From Streptomyces dengpaensis (GTDB lineage: Bacteria; Actinomycetota; Actinomycetes; Streptomycetales; Streptomycetaceae), in the NCBI RefSeq assembly GCF_002946835.1, contig NZ_CP026652.1, forward strand, positions 4,774,001 to 4,838,000: a stretch of DNA of 64,000 bases. The letters are read 5' to 3'. This document shows positions 17,313 to 24,935 of the stretch, in pieces; the stretch's first letter is position 1, and each line of letters opens with the position of its first letter. The position numbers and the translations under genes are program-made. The notes beneath the pieces were generated by a model, which was not told the origin of the DNA, searched no databases, and worked only from the letters and a program-made list of their open reading frames with translations.

Positions 17313-18233
17313 CTACCGGCCGCCGCGCGGCGTGTGGCGGTGCGCCAGCGCCTCGTACGAGGCGGACAGCGCCGGCGCCGCGTGCTCGTACGTTCGCTGG
17401 GCGACCCCCACGAACAGACAGTCGACCACCAGCAGCTGGCTCGTGCGCGACGACATCGCCGCCGGGCGCAGCTCGCTCTCGCGGGCCGTCGACGTGGTGA
17501 GGATGTGGTCCGCGTACTGCGTGACGGGCCCGCCCGGGCGGCCGGTGATCGCGACCGTCGTCGCCCCGTGCTCGAAGGCGACCCGGAGCGGTTCGATCAC
17601 GTCGCCGGTCGAACCCGAGTGCGTGATGGCTATCGCCACGTCCTTGGCGCGCAGCTGCACCGCGTTGGTGACGGCGAGGTGCGGGTCGCTGTGTGCGTGG
17701 GCTATGAGCCCGATGCGCAGCAGCTTCTGGCCGAGGTCCTGGGCGACGAGCCCGGACGCGCCGACGCCGTAGATGTCGATACGGCGGGCCGCGGCGAGCG
17801 CGCCGACCGCCGCGCCGAGCTGGACCGTGTCGAGCCCGGCGGCGGTGTCGGCGAGGGTCTGCTGCTCGTCGTACGCGAGCTTCGCCACGACGTCCGCGAT
17901 GGGGTCGTCCACGGCGATGTCGGCGGTGACGGCGGGCGCGCGGCCCGACTGCTGCTGGGCGGCGAGCCCGGCGAGCGCGAGGCGCAGGTCCCGATAGCCG
18001 GGATAGCCGAGGAGACGGGCGGTACGGACGACCGTCGCCTCGCTGGTGCCGGTGAGCTCGGCGAGGCCGGTGACCGTGAGGGCCGCGCAGCCGGCCGGGT
18101 CGCCGGCGACCGCCTCGGCGACCCGCTGCATGGAGCGGGTCATCGACGGGGCGAGCGTGCGCACCTTGGCCGCGAGGGCGGCGGGAGCGGGCGGCGCCTC
18201 TCCCGCGAAAATTTCCTTCACGTCATGGGTCAC
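17313..18233 (-). CDS. murR: MurR/RpiR-family transcriptional regulator
   Basis: This 306-residue regulator has an N-terminal HTH_6 domain (about residues 25-95; LAELTGTSEATVVRTARLLGYPGYRDLR) and a C-terminal SIS sugar-phosphate-binding domain (about 130-270; YGVGASGLVAQDLGQKLLR, THSGSTGDVIEP). Family members sense sugar phosphates, here probably MurNAc 6-phosphate. It is first in the murR-murQ-murP order, 62 bp ahead of murQ, and likely controls all three through the site at 18237-18256. Confidence 0.88.
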   Translation of the reverse strand: MTHDVKEIFAGEAPPAPAALAAKVRTLAPSMTRSMQRVAEAVAGDPAGCAALTVTGLAELTGTSEATVVRTARLLGYPGYRDLRLALAGLAAQQQSGRAPAVTADIAVDDPIADVVAKLAYDEQQTLADTAAGLDTVQLGAAVGALAAARRIDIYGVGASGLVAQDLGQKLLRIGLIAHAHSDPHLAVTNAVQLRAKDVAIAITHSGSTGDVIEPLRVAFEHGATTVAITGRPGGPVTQYADHILTTSTARESELRPAAMSSRTSQLLVVDCLFVGVAQRTYEHAAPALSASYEALAHRHTPRGGR

Positions 18234-18236
18234 ATA

Positions 18237-18256
18237 GTGAAAGATATTTTCCAGTG
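18237..18256. promoter_or_regulatory. Candidate MurR operator
   Basis: GTGAAAGATATTTTCCAGTG lies immediately before the murR start in an AT-rich island of an otherwise GC-rich region. The GAAA-N5-TTTC symmetry is typical of RpiR-family sites. A second GAAAATTTC palindrome lies at about 18207-18215 inside the first codons of murR. Binding is inferred. Confidence 0.45.
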
Positions 18257-18289
18257 GGGCATACGGTCAAGGGTGCGCACAATAGGTGC

Positions 18290-18730
18290 ATGGACCCCAC
18301 CGACCTCCCCGGCAGCCCCGGCGCGCCCGGCAGCCCTGGCGCGCCCGGCACGCCCGTCAGTCCCTTGGAGCAGGCCTTGCACGCCGCTCGCGCCCTCGTG
18401 CTGGCCGACCTGGTCGCGGGCGAGGTCGCCGAGGCGGACGTTGTCTCCCTCGTCGAGGAGTCGGTGGTGCAGCGCCGCTGGTGGGTTGAGCAGTGGCCGG
18501 ACGGCGCGGGCTTCGTCGCCGGGCTCGTCGCCCAGGACGTACAGGACGCGCTCCTCGAGCGGCGCGGGCGCTGGCCGCTCTGCCCCGTCTGCGGCTCCGG
18601 GGACCCGCACGCCCTCGACGTCGAGCCCGAGTTGGGGCCCGACCCGCACTGGGTGTGCCACAAGGCGGGCGTGAAGGTCGCGTCGCTGGGGTCGCTGGGT
18701 TCGGCGACCGGCGGGACCCCGCCCTCGTGA
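18290..18730 (+). CDS. Conserved hypothetical protein with a Cys-His cluster
   Basis: This 146-residue protein is divergent from murR. After a Pro/Gly/Ala collagen-like repeat (PGSPGAPGSPGAPG) comes a helical domain (ALHAARALVLADLVAGEV) and a C-terminal cluster CPVCGSGDPH...VCH that could bind zinc. I chose ATG 18290 over GTG 18254, which lies in the AT-rich operator. Its stop overlaps the GTG of the DUF4031 gene, so the two are coupled. Function unknown. Confidence 0.65.
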   Translation: MDPTDLPGSPGAPGSPGAPGTPVSPLEQALHAARALVLADLVAGEVAEADVVSLVEESVVQRRWWVEQWPDGAGFVAGLVAQDVQDALLERRGRWPLCPVCGSGDPHALDVEPELGPDPHWVCHKAGVKVASLGSLGSATGGTPPS

Positions 18731-19008
18731 CCGTCTACATCGACCCCGCCGCCTGGCCGGGGCACGGGCGGCTGTGGTCCCACCTGATCAGCGACGTCTC
18801 GTACGACGAACTGCATGCCTTCGCCGACGAGTTGGACGTCCCGCGACGCGCCTTCGAGCGGGACCACTACGACATCCCCGCGCACCGGTACGCGGACGCG
18901 GTGCGCGCGGGTGCGGTGGAGGTGAGCAGCCGGGAGGTGGTGCGGCTGCTGCACGGGGCGGGGCTGCGCAGGCGCAAGAAGTACGTCGGCCGGCGCGTCG
19001 GTCGGTGA
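18727..19008 (+). CDS. DUF4031 domain protein
   Basis: This 93-residue protein starts with TVYIDPAAWPGHGRLWSHLISD and continues with DELHAFADELDVPRRAFERDHYDIP, which matches DUF4031, a small family of uncharacterised bacterial proteins. The start GTG overlaps the stop of the previous gene (GTGA), indicating translational coupling. The C-terminus is strongly basic (LRRRKKYVGRRVGR). No function is known. Confidence 0.85.
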   Translation: MTVYIDPAAWPGHGRLWSHLISDVSYDELHAFADELDVPRRAFERDHYDIPAHRYADAVRAGAVEVSSREVVRLLHGAGLRRRKKYVGRRVGR

Positions 19009-19037
19009 AGACCGGAGCGTTTCGCGGGGCGGGAGTA

Positions 19038-19105
19038 GGGGTCAGCCCTCGCGGGGTCGGAGCAGGGGTCAGCCCTCGCGGGGTCCAGGTGTCAGCCCTC
19101 GCGGG
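19038..19105. repeat. Three copies of the 3' end of the DinB-GNAT gene
   Basis: GTCAGCCCTCGCGGG occurs three times at intervals of about 24-26 bp. The last copy is the stop and final codons of the gene on the minus strand; the other two lie just beyond it as untranslated tandem duplicates. Confidence 0.75.
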
Positions 19106-20231
19106 AGTACAGCCGCAGTGACCGGTCCATGCCGTGCAGCTCGTACGCGGCCCGCTCCACGTCCTCGCTCACCCGCGTGAACCCGGCGCGTGAAATGACG
19201 CCCTGGGAGGGGGCGTTGTCCCGGTCGATGGCGGCGATGAGGAGCTTGACGTCGTCGCGGGCCAGGGCCCAGGCGGAGAGGGCGCGCAGGGCCTCGGTGG
19301 CGTAGCCGTGGCCGCGGGCGTTCTCGGTGAGGTCGTACCCGACTTCCGCGCGGCCGTCCTCGTCGGGGGCGCCGTGGAAGCCCATGCCGCCGATCGCGCG
19401 GCCGTCCTCCCGCCGTACGAGCACGAACACGCCCCACTCCGGCAGGTGCACTCCGTCCTCGTACGCCTTCACGACCATCCCGGCGGCGTCCCGCGTGCCC
19501 TGGAACGGGCCGCCCTCCAGCCACGCGAAGCCACCCGTGCCGCCCGCGCGCAGGTCGGCGGCGGCCGCCGGGGTGACGCCCTGGAGCGTGAGCCGCTCGG
19601 ACTCGATGACCAGGTTGTTGCTCCAGCGCCACTCGGTGACCGGGGCGCGGCCGGGCAGTTCGCCGCGGCCGGTCGCCCACAGGAGGGTGGGCCAGGGGGC
19701 GGGCCCGGGCCGGACGTGCGGAAAGATCCGGCCGAGGACGCCTTCGCAGAGGTCGGCGGGCGGCTCGTAGGGGAGCCCAAGCCCCTGGGCGATGTCATGC
19801 GTGTGCAACAGGACTTCGGCGATGCCCATCGCGGCGAAGCCTTCGCGGTCGGCGCTGCGGAAGGGATACGGGTGGAAGGCGCGCACCTCGCGGGGCGTCG
19901 TGCGGACGGTGGCGGCGAGCAGGGCGCCGGTCGTCTCGATCACGTCGACGACGCCCGCGTTGTCGGTGTCGTCCTCCATGACGATCTCGAAGGGGACGTA
20001 CGCCGTGGTGGCCCGCCCGGCCAACTGCCCCGCGTACGCGATGAGATCGGACGCGATGTGCTCGGCGGTCTGCCGGCAACTCCACGCCAGCCGGCCTGCC
20101 TCGACGCCGTCCCAGTCCCGCTCGGTGACAGTGCGCAAAAGGGCCACACTCCCCGCGACGGCCTCCGTTACCTGGTCCCCGCCCATGTCTGCGCCGCTGT
20201 CTCCCATGCGGGCGAGGATAGGTGGGATCAT
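19092..20231 (-). CDS. Fusion of a maleylpyruvate isomerase/DinB-like domain with a GNAT acetyltransferase
   Basis: This 379-residue protein has two domains. Residues about 20-210 form a DinB/mycothiol-dependent isomerase-type bundle (CRQTAEHIASDLIAYAGQL; MGIAEVLLHTHDIAQGLGL). Residues about 215-375 form a GNAT N-acetyltransferase (SERLTLQGVTPAAAADL; the acetyl-CoA loop NARGHGYATEALRAL; DRDNAPSQGVISRAGF). The substrate is unknown; an antibiotic or thiol-conjugate detoxification role is only a guess. Start is uncertain, with ATGs at 20231, 20207 and 20186. An MFS remnant lies upstream. Confidence 0.82.
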   Translation of the reverse strand: MIPPILARMGDSGADMGGDQVTEAVAGSVALLRTVTERDWDGVEAGRLAWSCRQTAEHIASDLIAYAGQLAGRATTAYVPFEIVMEDDTDNAGVVDVIETTGALLAATVRTTPREVRAFHPYPFRSADREGFAAMGIAEVLLHTHDIAQGLGLPYEPPADLCEGVLGRIFPHVRPGPAPWPTLLWATGRGELPGRAPVTEWRWSNNLVIESERLTLQGVTPAAAADLRAGGTGGFAWLEGGPFQGTRDAAGMVVKAYEDGVHLPEWGVFVLVRREDGRAIGGMGFHGAPDEDGRAEVGYDLTENARGHGYATEALRALSAWALARDDVKLLIAAIDRDNAPSQGVISRAGFTRVSEDVERAAYELHGMDRSLRLYSREG

Positions 20232-20317
20232 GCCTCCGTCCGTACAGGATTTGCCGCGGCGCCGCCCGCCTTGGACACGACGCGCGTGCTCTGCGTACGG
20301 CGATGCAGCAGCAGCGA

Positions 20318-20589
20318 CCCGCGACCTGGCCGAGGCCGAACACCGTGATGAGCGCGACGAGGGTGGTACGGCGGGGCAGGCGGAGGGTGACCACGGCGAG
20401 CAGCGGTGCCCCGACCACCATTCCGATCGCGAACGCCGGTATCAGCAGCCCCGCCTGCGGGATCGTGACGCCCATGTCGTCGGCGATGGGCGGCAGGAGC
20501 CCGGAGAGTATGAACTCGCTGGTGCCGAGGGCGAAGACGGACAGGCCGAGGATGTAGACGGCCAGGGGCATGCGGGGACGTGGCGGCAT
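20318..20589 (-). pseudogene. N-terminal remnant of an MFS transporter
   Basis: From ATG 20589 the frame encodes a clear MFS start: helix 1 (LGLSVFALGTSEFILSGLLP), helix 2 (IPQAGLLIPAFAIGMVVGAP) and the basic loop RLPRRTTL. After GLGQVAG, about 90 residues in, homology stops and the frame continues into unrelated Cys/Arg-rich codons. The remaining ~300 residues are gone, so a deletion joined this stub to the DinB-GNAT gene. Confidence 0.75.
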
Positions 20590-20665
20590 ACCCCCCTTAG
20601 TACGGTGTTCAGCGCCCGTCGTCGAACGGGTTTCAGGACGGGCGCTCAAGCAGGCGAACGGGCCG

Positions 20666-21370
20666 TCACGCGTCCGGCCGGCCCGGCTGCCCCGGCTGGT
20701 TCAACTGGTCCAGCTCGTCGGCGATGTTGCGGCGTGCCCGCTCCTCCCATTGCCGTTCTCCGTACGGCGTCCTGAACAGGCGGGGCAGAGCGAGGAGTTG
20801 GCGCAGCACTGCCGACCGGCCCTCGCGGAACGCCTCGTCCGGGACGAAGGCGTACTCCTCGCGGACGGCTGCCGTGTAGGCGGCGTACGACGGTGAAGGT
20901 GACGCCAGGACGGCCAGGTCCGCGTCGCACAGGACGGCCCCGTTGGTGTCGTCGGGGGCGGGGGAGTGGGTGACGGTGAGGCGGACCAGGCGGGCGACCT
21001 CGGCCGTGCGGTCCTCGTCGATGCCGAGTTCGGGGAGGGCGCGTTCGGCGAGGCGGGCGGAGCGCTCCTCGTTCTCCGAGCGGTCGGGGAGGTACACGGC
21101 GTCGTGGAACCAGGCCGCCAGGCGTACGGCGGCCGGGTCCTCGGCGTACTCCTCCAGTACGTCGATGTGGTCGAGGACCGCGAGGAGGTGGTCGGTGGTG
21201 TGGTAGCGGCGCTGGGGTTCCGCCCAGCGGGTGAGGAGGTTCGCGGCGTGGCGGTACGGCGACGGGCCGCACTCGTCCGTGTCGCGAGCGGCCAGGACGG
21301 TGGCCGCCCAGCGCTTTTCCAGGTCCACGTGGGCGGGGTGTCGCTGACTTTCTGCTGCCATGTCGGTCAT
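20666..21370 (-). CDS. HD-domain metal-dependent phosphohydrolase-like protein
   Basis: This 234-residue helical protein carries the HD pattern: the first histidine in RRYHTTDHLL, HD in WFHDAVYLPDR, a further histidine in TVTHSPAPDD and Asp in LCDADLAVLA. HD proteins hydrolyse nucleotide or cyclic-nucleotide phosphates; the substrate here is not known. It is divergent from cutC (112 bp between starts). The C-terminal tail is Gln/Pro-rich (LNQPGQPGRPD). Confidence 0.82.
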   Translation of the reverse strand: MTDMAAESQRHPAHVDLEKRWAATVLAARDTDECGPSPYRHAANLLTRWAEPQRRYHTTDHLLAVLDHIDVLEEYAEDPAAVRLAAWFHDAVYLPDRSENEERSARLAERALPELGIDEDRTAEVARLVRLTVTHSPAPDDTNGAVLCDADLAVLASPSPSYAAYTAAVREEYAFVPDEAFREGRSAVLRQLLALPRLFRTPYGERQWEERARRNIADELDQLNQPGQPGRPDA

Positions 21371-21481
21371 TGTCCTCGCCGTGCGGGGCGACGGCCTTGG
21401 GGGCGAAGAAACCTGCGGGGCGCCCCGCCCGCGTACCCTGGGATTGGACTAGACCTGTAGCCGCCCAAGAGAAGAGGTCCG

Positions 21482-22186
21482 ATGAGCGAGCGCAAGAGCG
21501 CACTGCTGGAGGTGATCGCCCTCGGCGTGGAGGACGCGGTCGCCGCCCAGGCCGGAGGCGCGGACCGGCTGGAGCTGGTGACCGACATGGCCGCCGACGG
21601 ACTCACCCCACCGGTGGAGACCTTCGCCGCCATCCGCGCCTCCGTCGACATCCCGCTGCGCGTGATGCTGCGCCGGGCGGACGGTTTCGCGGCGGGGGAC
21701 GCCGAAGACGTCGCCGCGCTCGTACGGGTCGCCCGCGAGCTGCGCGCCGCCGGAGCGGGCGAGTTCGTGCTCGGGTTCCTCGACGAGCACGGCGGCCCCG
21801 ACCTGGCCGCGGTGGAGCGGATCGCCGCTGAACTGGACGGCTGCCGCTGGACCTTCCACCGCGCGATCGACCGCGCCGCCGACCGCGACGCCCTGCGCAA
21901 GCAGCTCGCGGACCTGCCGGGCCTCGACGCCTACCTGACCGCCGGGTCCGCTGCGGGCGTGGACGACGGGCTCCCCACGCTCCTCGCCGAGGCCGCGCGC
22001 ACCGGCGAGCCGGGCTACGAGCCGCGGATCATGGTCGGTGGCGGGCTGCGCCTCGACCACCTGCCGCCGCTGCTCGCCGCGGGCGTCGACGCCTTCCACA
22101 TCGGCGGAGCCGCCCGGCCCGAGGGCTGGACCGCTCCGGTCTCGGCGAAGGCGGTACGGGAGTGGCGAGAGGCGCTGGACGCGTAG
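21482..22186 (+). CDS. cutC: CutC-family protein (copper homeostasis type)
   Basis: This 234-residue TIM-barrel protein has the CutC landmarks: LLEVIALGVEDAVAAQAGGADRLEL at the start, GLTPPVE, VMLRRADGF and FHRAIDR. It ends with MVGGGLRLDHLPPLLAAGVDAFHIGG. The family was linked to copper tolerance in E. coli, but its enzymatic role is unsettled. AAGAGG lies 4 bp ahead of ATG 21482. It is convergent with the HelD gene. Confidence 0.93.
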   Translation: MSERKSALLEVIALGVEDAVAAQAGGADRLELVTDMAADGLTPPVETFAAIRASVDIPLRVMLRRADGFAAGDAEDVAALVRVARELRAAGAGEFVLGFLDEHGGPDLAAVERIAAELDGCRWTFHRAIDRAADRDALRKQLADLPGLDAYLTAGSAAGVDDGLPTLLAEAARTGEPGYEPRIMVGGGLRLDHLPPLLAAGVDAFHIGGAARPEGWTAPVSAKAVREWREALDA

Positions 22187-22252
22187 CGAAGGCACCGTTC
22201 CTCGGCGCGGAAGCCGGCGACGTGCCCGAGGTCCCGGGAGGGACCTGCCGGA

Positions 22253-24316
22253 TCAGCCCAGTTGGGCGGGCAGCGGCGCCGCGTGCGTGACGATCAGGCC
22301 CGAGACCGCACGGGTCAGGGCCACATACAGGCGGCGCAGGCCGGTGCGTTCGTCCGGTTCGCCGTCGACGACGGCCTGCGGCTCGTCGAGGACCACGTAG
22401 TCGTACTCGAGGCCCTTGGCGAGCGAGGCCGGCACCAGGGTGAGCCGGGTCTCGGCCGTCGTCTCCTCGCCCGGGCCGAGGTACGTCCGCCCGGCCGCCG
22501 TCAGCGCCTCGGCGAGGGCAGGGATCCGGGCATCGGCGGCGATCAGTCCGACCGACCCTTCGTTGCCCAGCAACTCCCGCACGGCACCCACGACGTCGGC
22601 GTCCGCCCCACTCGCCCGCACCTCGAAGAAACCCGGGTTCTCACGCACCGACGCCACCGGCGTCAGACCGGGCGCGATGTGCGGCAGCAGCCGGGACGCG
22701 TACGTGATGACGTCGGTGGGGACGCGGAAACCGGCCGTCAGCTCTTCGACCACGGCGTCGGCCTTCCCGAGATGGCCCAGCGCCTCGTCCCAGCTCCGCG
22801 TCGCCCAGGGCGTCGTACCCTGCGCCAGATCCCCCAGCACGGTCGCCGATCCCGTCGTACAGCGCCGCCCCACCGCCCGGTACTGCATCGGCGACAAGTC
22901 CTGCGCCTCGTCGAGCACCACATGCCCGAGGGAGTGCGTGCGCTGGACGAGATCGGTCGCCTCGTCGATCAGCACGGCGTCCGCCGCCGACCACTTGGCG
23001 GACTTCACGCTCCGTACGGGCTTGGACCAGAGCATCTTCTTCTGCTCGTCCTCGTCGAGGATCCCCTCCGCGTGGACGGCGAGGAAGTCGGCGTCGGTGA
23101 GCAGTCGCAGCACGAGTTTGGCGGGGTCGACGGGCGGCCAGATCGCCTTGACCGCCGCCTTCACGGCGGTGTTGCGGGCGACGGCGTCCTGCACCCGGTC
23201 GTCCGGCGCCTCGCCGGACCGTTCCATCTGGACCAGTACGGCGTGCGCGATCCGCTGCGGAAGGGCGTCGCGGGCGGCGCCGTACCGGATGTCGCGGTCC
23301 AGCAACTCCCGCACGATCTCCTCGAGTTCGTACGCCGGTACGCGCCAGCGCCGCGAGCCGCGCACCACCATGACCGGCTCGGTGGGCGGGGTCACGTGCG
23401 AGCGGACGGCCCGGCGCAGCACCTCGGCCATGCGGGCGTCGCCCTTGATGACGGCGGCAGCGGCGTCATCCGTCCCGCGCACCTCGACATGGGCGACGAG
23501 ATCGTCGACCGTCGCCTGCTTGACCTCCAGCTCGCCCAGAGCCGGGAGGACCTGCTCGATGTAGTGCAGGAAGGACTTGTTCGGCCCGATGACCAGGGTG
23601 CCGGTGCGGGCGAGCCGCTCCCGGTGGGCGTACAGCAGATACGCCACCCGGTGCAGACCGACGGCGGTCTTTCCGGTGCCGGGGCCTCCCTGCACGCAGA
23701 CGGATCCGGCGAGCCCGCTGCGTACGATCTCGTCCTGCTCCGGCTGGATGGTCGCCACGATGTCGCGCATCGGGCCGACGCGCGGGCGCTCGATCTCCTG
23801 CTGGAGCAGCTTGCTGGTGGCCGCCTCGGTCGGATCCGACAGGTGCTCGTCCTCGTACGCCGTGAGGTCGCCGCCCGTGTAGCCGAAACGGCGGCGCAGC
23901 CCGACGTCCATCGGGTCCTTCTTCGAGGCCCGGTAGAACGGCTGCGACACCGGCGCGCGCCAGTCGATGACCATCGGGTCGCCCTCGGCGTCGTGCACAT
24001 GCCGCCGCCCGATGTAAAAGCGCTCGCCTTCCGCACCCTCCGCCTTGTCCGCGCCCGGTGCGTGCAGATAGTCGAGGCGCCCGAAGAACAGCGGGGTGTG
24101 GCTCAGGTCGGCGAGCGCCTTGATGCGCTCGTCGATCTGGTGCTGGAGCACCGCGGCGTTCACCCAGTTCGCGGTGACGTCGCTGATGTCGAGGTTCTCG
24201 ACGTCCTCGCGCATCGCGCGCAGGGCGGAACGGGAGTGGGCGAGGTGGGTGCGCTCGCGGGAGAGGGGGTCGTGAGCGTCGTAGGGGTCGTAAGGGCCGT
24301 CTGGCGGGGTGGACAC
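22253..24316 (-). CDS. HelD-type UvrD-like ATPase (RNA polymerase recycling motor)
   Basis: This 687-residue superfamily-1 ATPase has the actinobacterial HelD layout. A charged N-terminal coiled-coil domain (residues about 15-110) reaches into RNA polymerase channels. Walker A is QGGPGTGKTAV with Lys216, Walker B is LDEAQDLSPMQ, GDLAQGTTPWATRSW follows, and motif VI is YVALTRAVSGL. HelD proteins release stalled polymerase from DNA; the HelR subset also gives rifampicin tolerance. I chose GTG 24316, with GGAGG 8 bp ahead, instead of the longer frame. No rifamycin-associated palindrome is evident upstream. Confidence 0.85.
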   Translation of the reverse strand: MSTPPDGPYDPYDAHDPLSRERTHLAHSRSALRAMREDVENLDISDVTANWVNAAVLQHQIDERIKALADLSHTPLFFGRLDYLHAPGADKAEGAEGERFYIGRRHVHDAEGDPMVIDWRAPVSQPFYRASKKDPMDVGLRRRFGYTGGDLTAYEDEHLSDPTEAATSKLLQQEIERPRVGPMRDIVATIQPEQDEIVRSGLAGSVCVQGGPGTGKTAVGLHRVAYLLYAHRERLARTGTLVIGPNKSFLHYIEQVLPALGELEVKQATVDDLVAHVEVRGTDDAAAAVIKGDARMAEVLRRAVRSHVTPPTEPVMVVRGSRRWRVPAYELEEIVRELLDRDIRYGAARDALPQRIAHAVLVQMERSGEAPDDRVQDAVARNTAVKAAVKAIWPPVDPAKLVLRLLTDADFLAVHAEGILDEDEQKKMLWSKPVRSVKSAKWSAADAVLIDEATDLVQRTHSLGHVVLDEAQDLSPMQYRAVGRRCTTGSATVLGDLAQGTTPWATRSWDEALGHLGKADAVVEELTAGFRVPTDVITYASRLLPHIAPGLTPVASVRENPGFFEVRASGADADVVGAVRELLGNEGSVGLIAADARIPALAEALTAAGRTYLGPGEETTAETRLTLVPASLAKGLEYDYVVLDEPQAVVDGEPDERTGLRRLYVALTRAVSGLIVTHAAPLPAQLG

Positions 24317-24671
24317 GGGGGTTGCCTCCGGGGACCTGCTGCGTGCGTGACACCTCGTGGGTGATTCCTGGATGCCGTCCGGTTTCCGGCCGGCCAAGTA
24401 GGGGCGGCCCGTAGGGCCTCGTTTGAGGGTGGTGGTGGGAGACGGGTGGGACGCACTCCGCGACAGGGAGGCGGGCAAGAGCGGAGATTCTAGGTGACCC
24501 AGGAGCGGGGGCCACCGGATTTCCGCGGCCTCAGGGACGCACCCCGCAGGACCCTAGGGGTCGGCGTCCGTCGCGAGGCGTACGGCGCGGGACCCGCAGG
24601 CGTACGCGGCGGCCGGGAGGTTCGGTCCGGAGGCCGACGCCATTCGGGGCGCACGGTTCCACCATGGATAT
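24317..24671. other. Intergenic region upstream of the HelD gene
   Basis: About 355 bp separate the HelD start from the small gene at 24672. I see no further gene, no clear operator and no rifamycin-type palindrome. A long frame on the minus strand to 24478 is judged an artefact. Confidence 0.5.
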
Positions 24672-24863
24672 ATGAGCGCAGCCACCTTCACCTCAGGCAC
24701 TGTCCACCCCGGTGCGCCGAGCGGCGCGACCGGCGTCACCTCCTCCCACCACCCCCACCGCCTCGGCGACGCCCTGCGCGCGGTCAAGGTGTTCGCGGAG
24801 GCTTTCGTCGGCGTCGTGATCCTCGGAGAGTACGGCGAGGAAGCGGGCGTACGACGGCGGTGA
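24672..24863 (+). CDS. Small conserved Streptomyces hypothetical protein
   Basis: This 63-residue protein has a Thr/Gly/His-rich first half and a conserved-looking second half (HRLGDALRAVKVFAEAFVGVVILGEYGEE). I recall similar short proteins in many streptomycetes, but no function. There is no strong ribosome site before ATG 24672, which lowers confidence. Confidence 0.55.
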   Translation: MSAATFTSGTVHPGAPSGATGVTSSHHPHRLGDALRAVKVFAEAFVGVVILGEYGEEAGVRRR

Positions 24864-24935
24864 GCCGTACGGCGACCGGCGCGCGGCGGTGAGCCGTACG
24901 CCGGGCCGAACCTGCCCGGCACATAGGGTCACTTC

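Noticed and set aside
24317..24490. Possible rifamycin-associated palindrome upstream of the HelD gene
   Set aside because: No 19-bp palindrome of the known type could be seen in this stretch.
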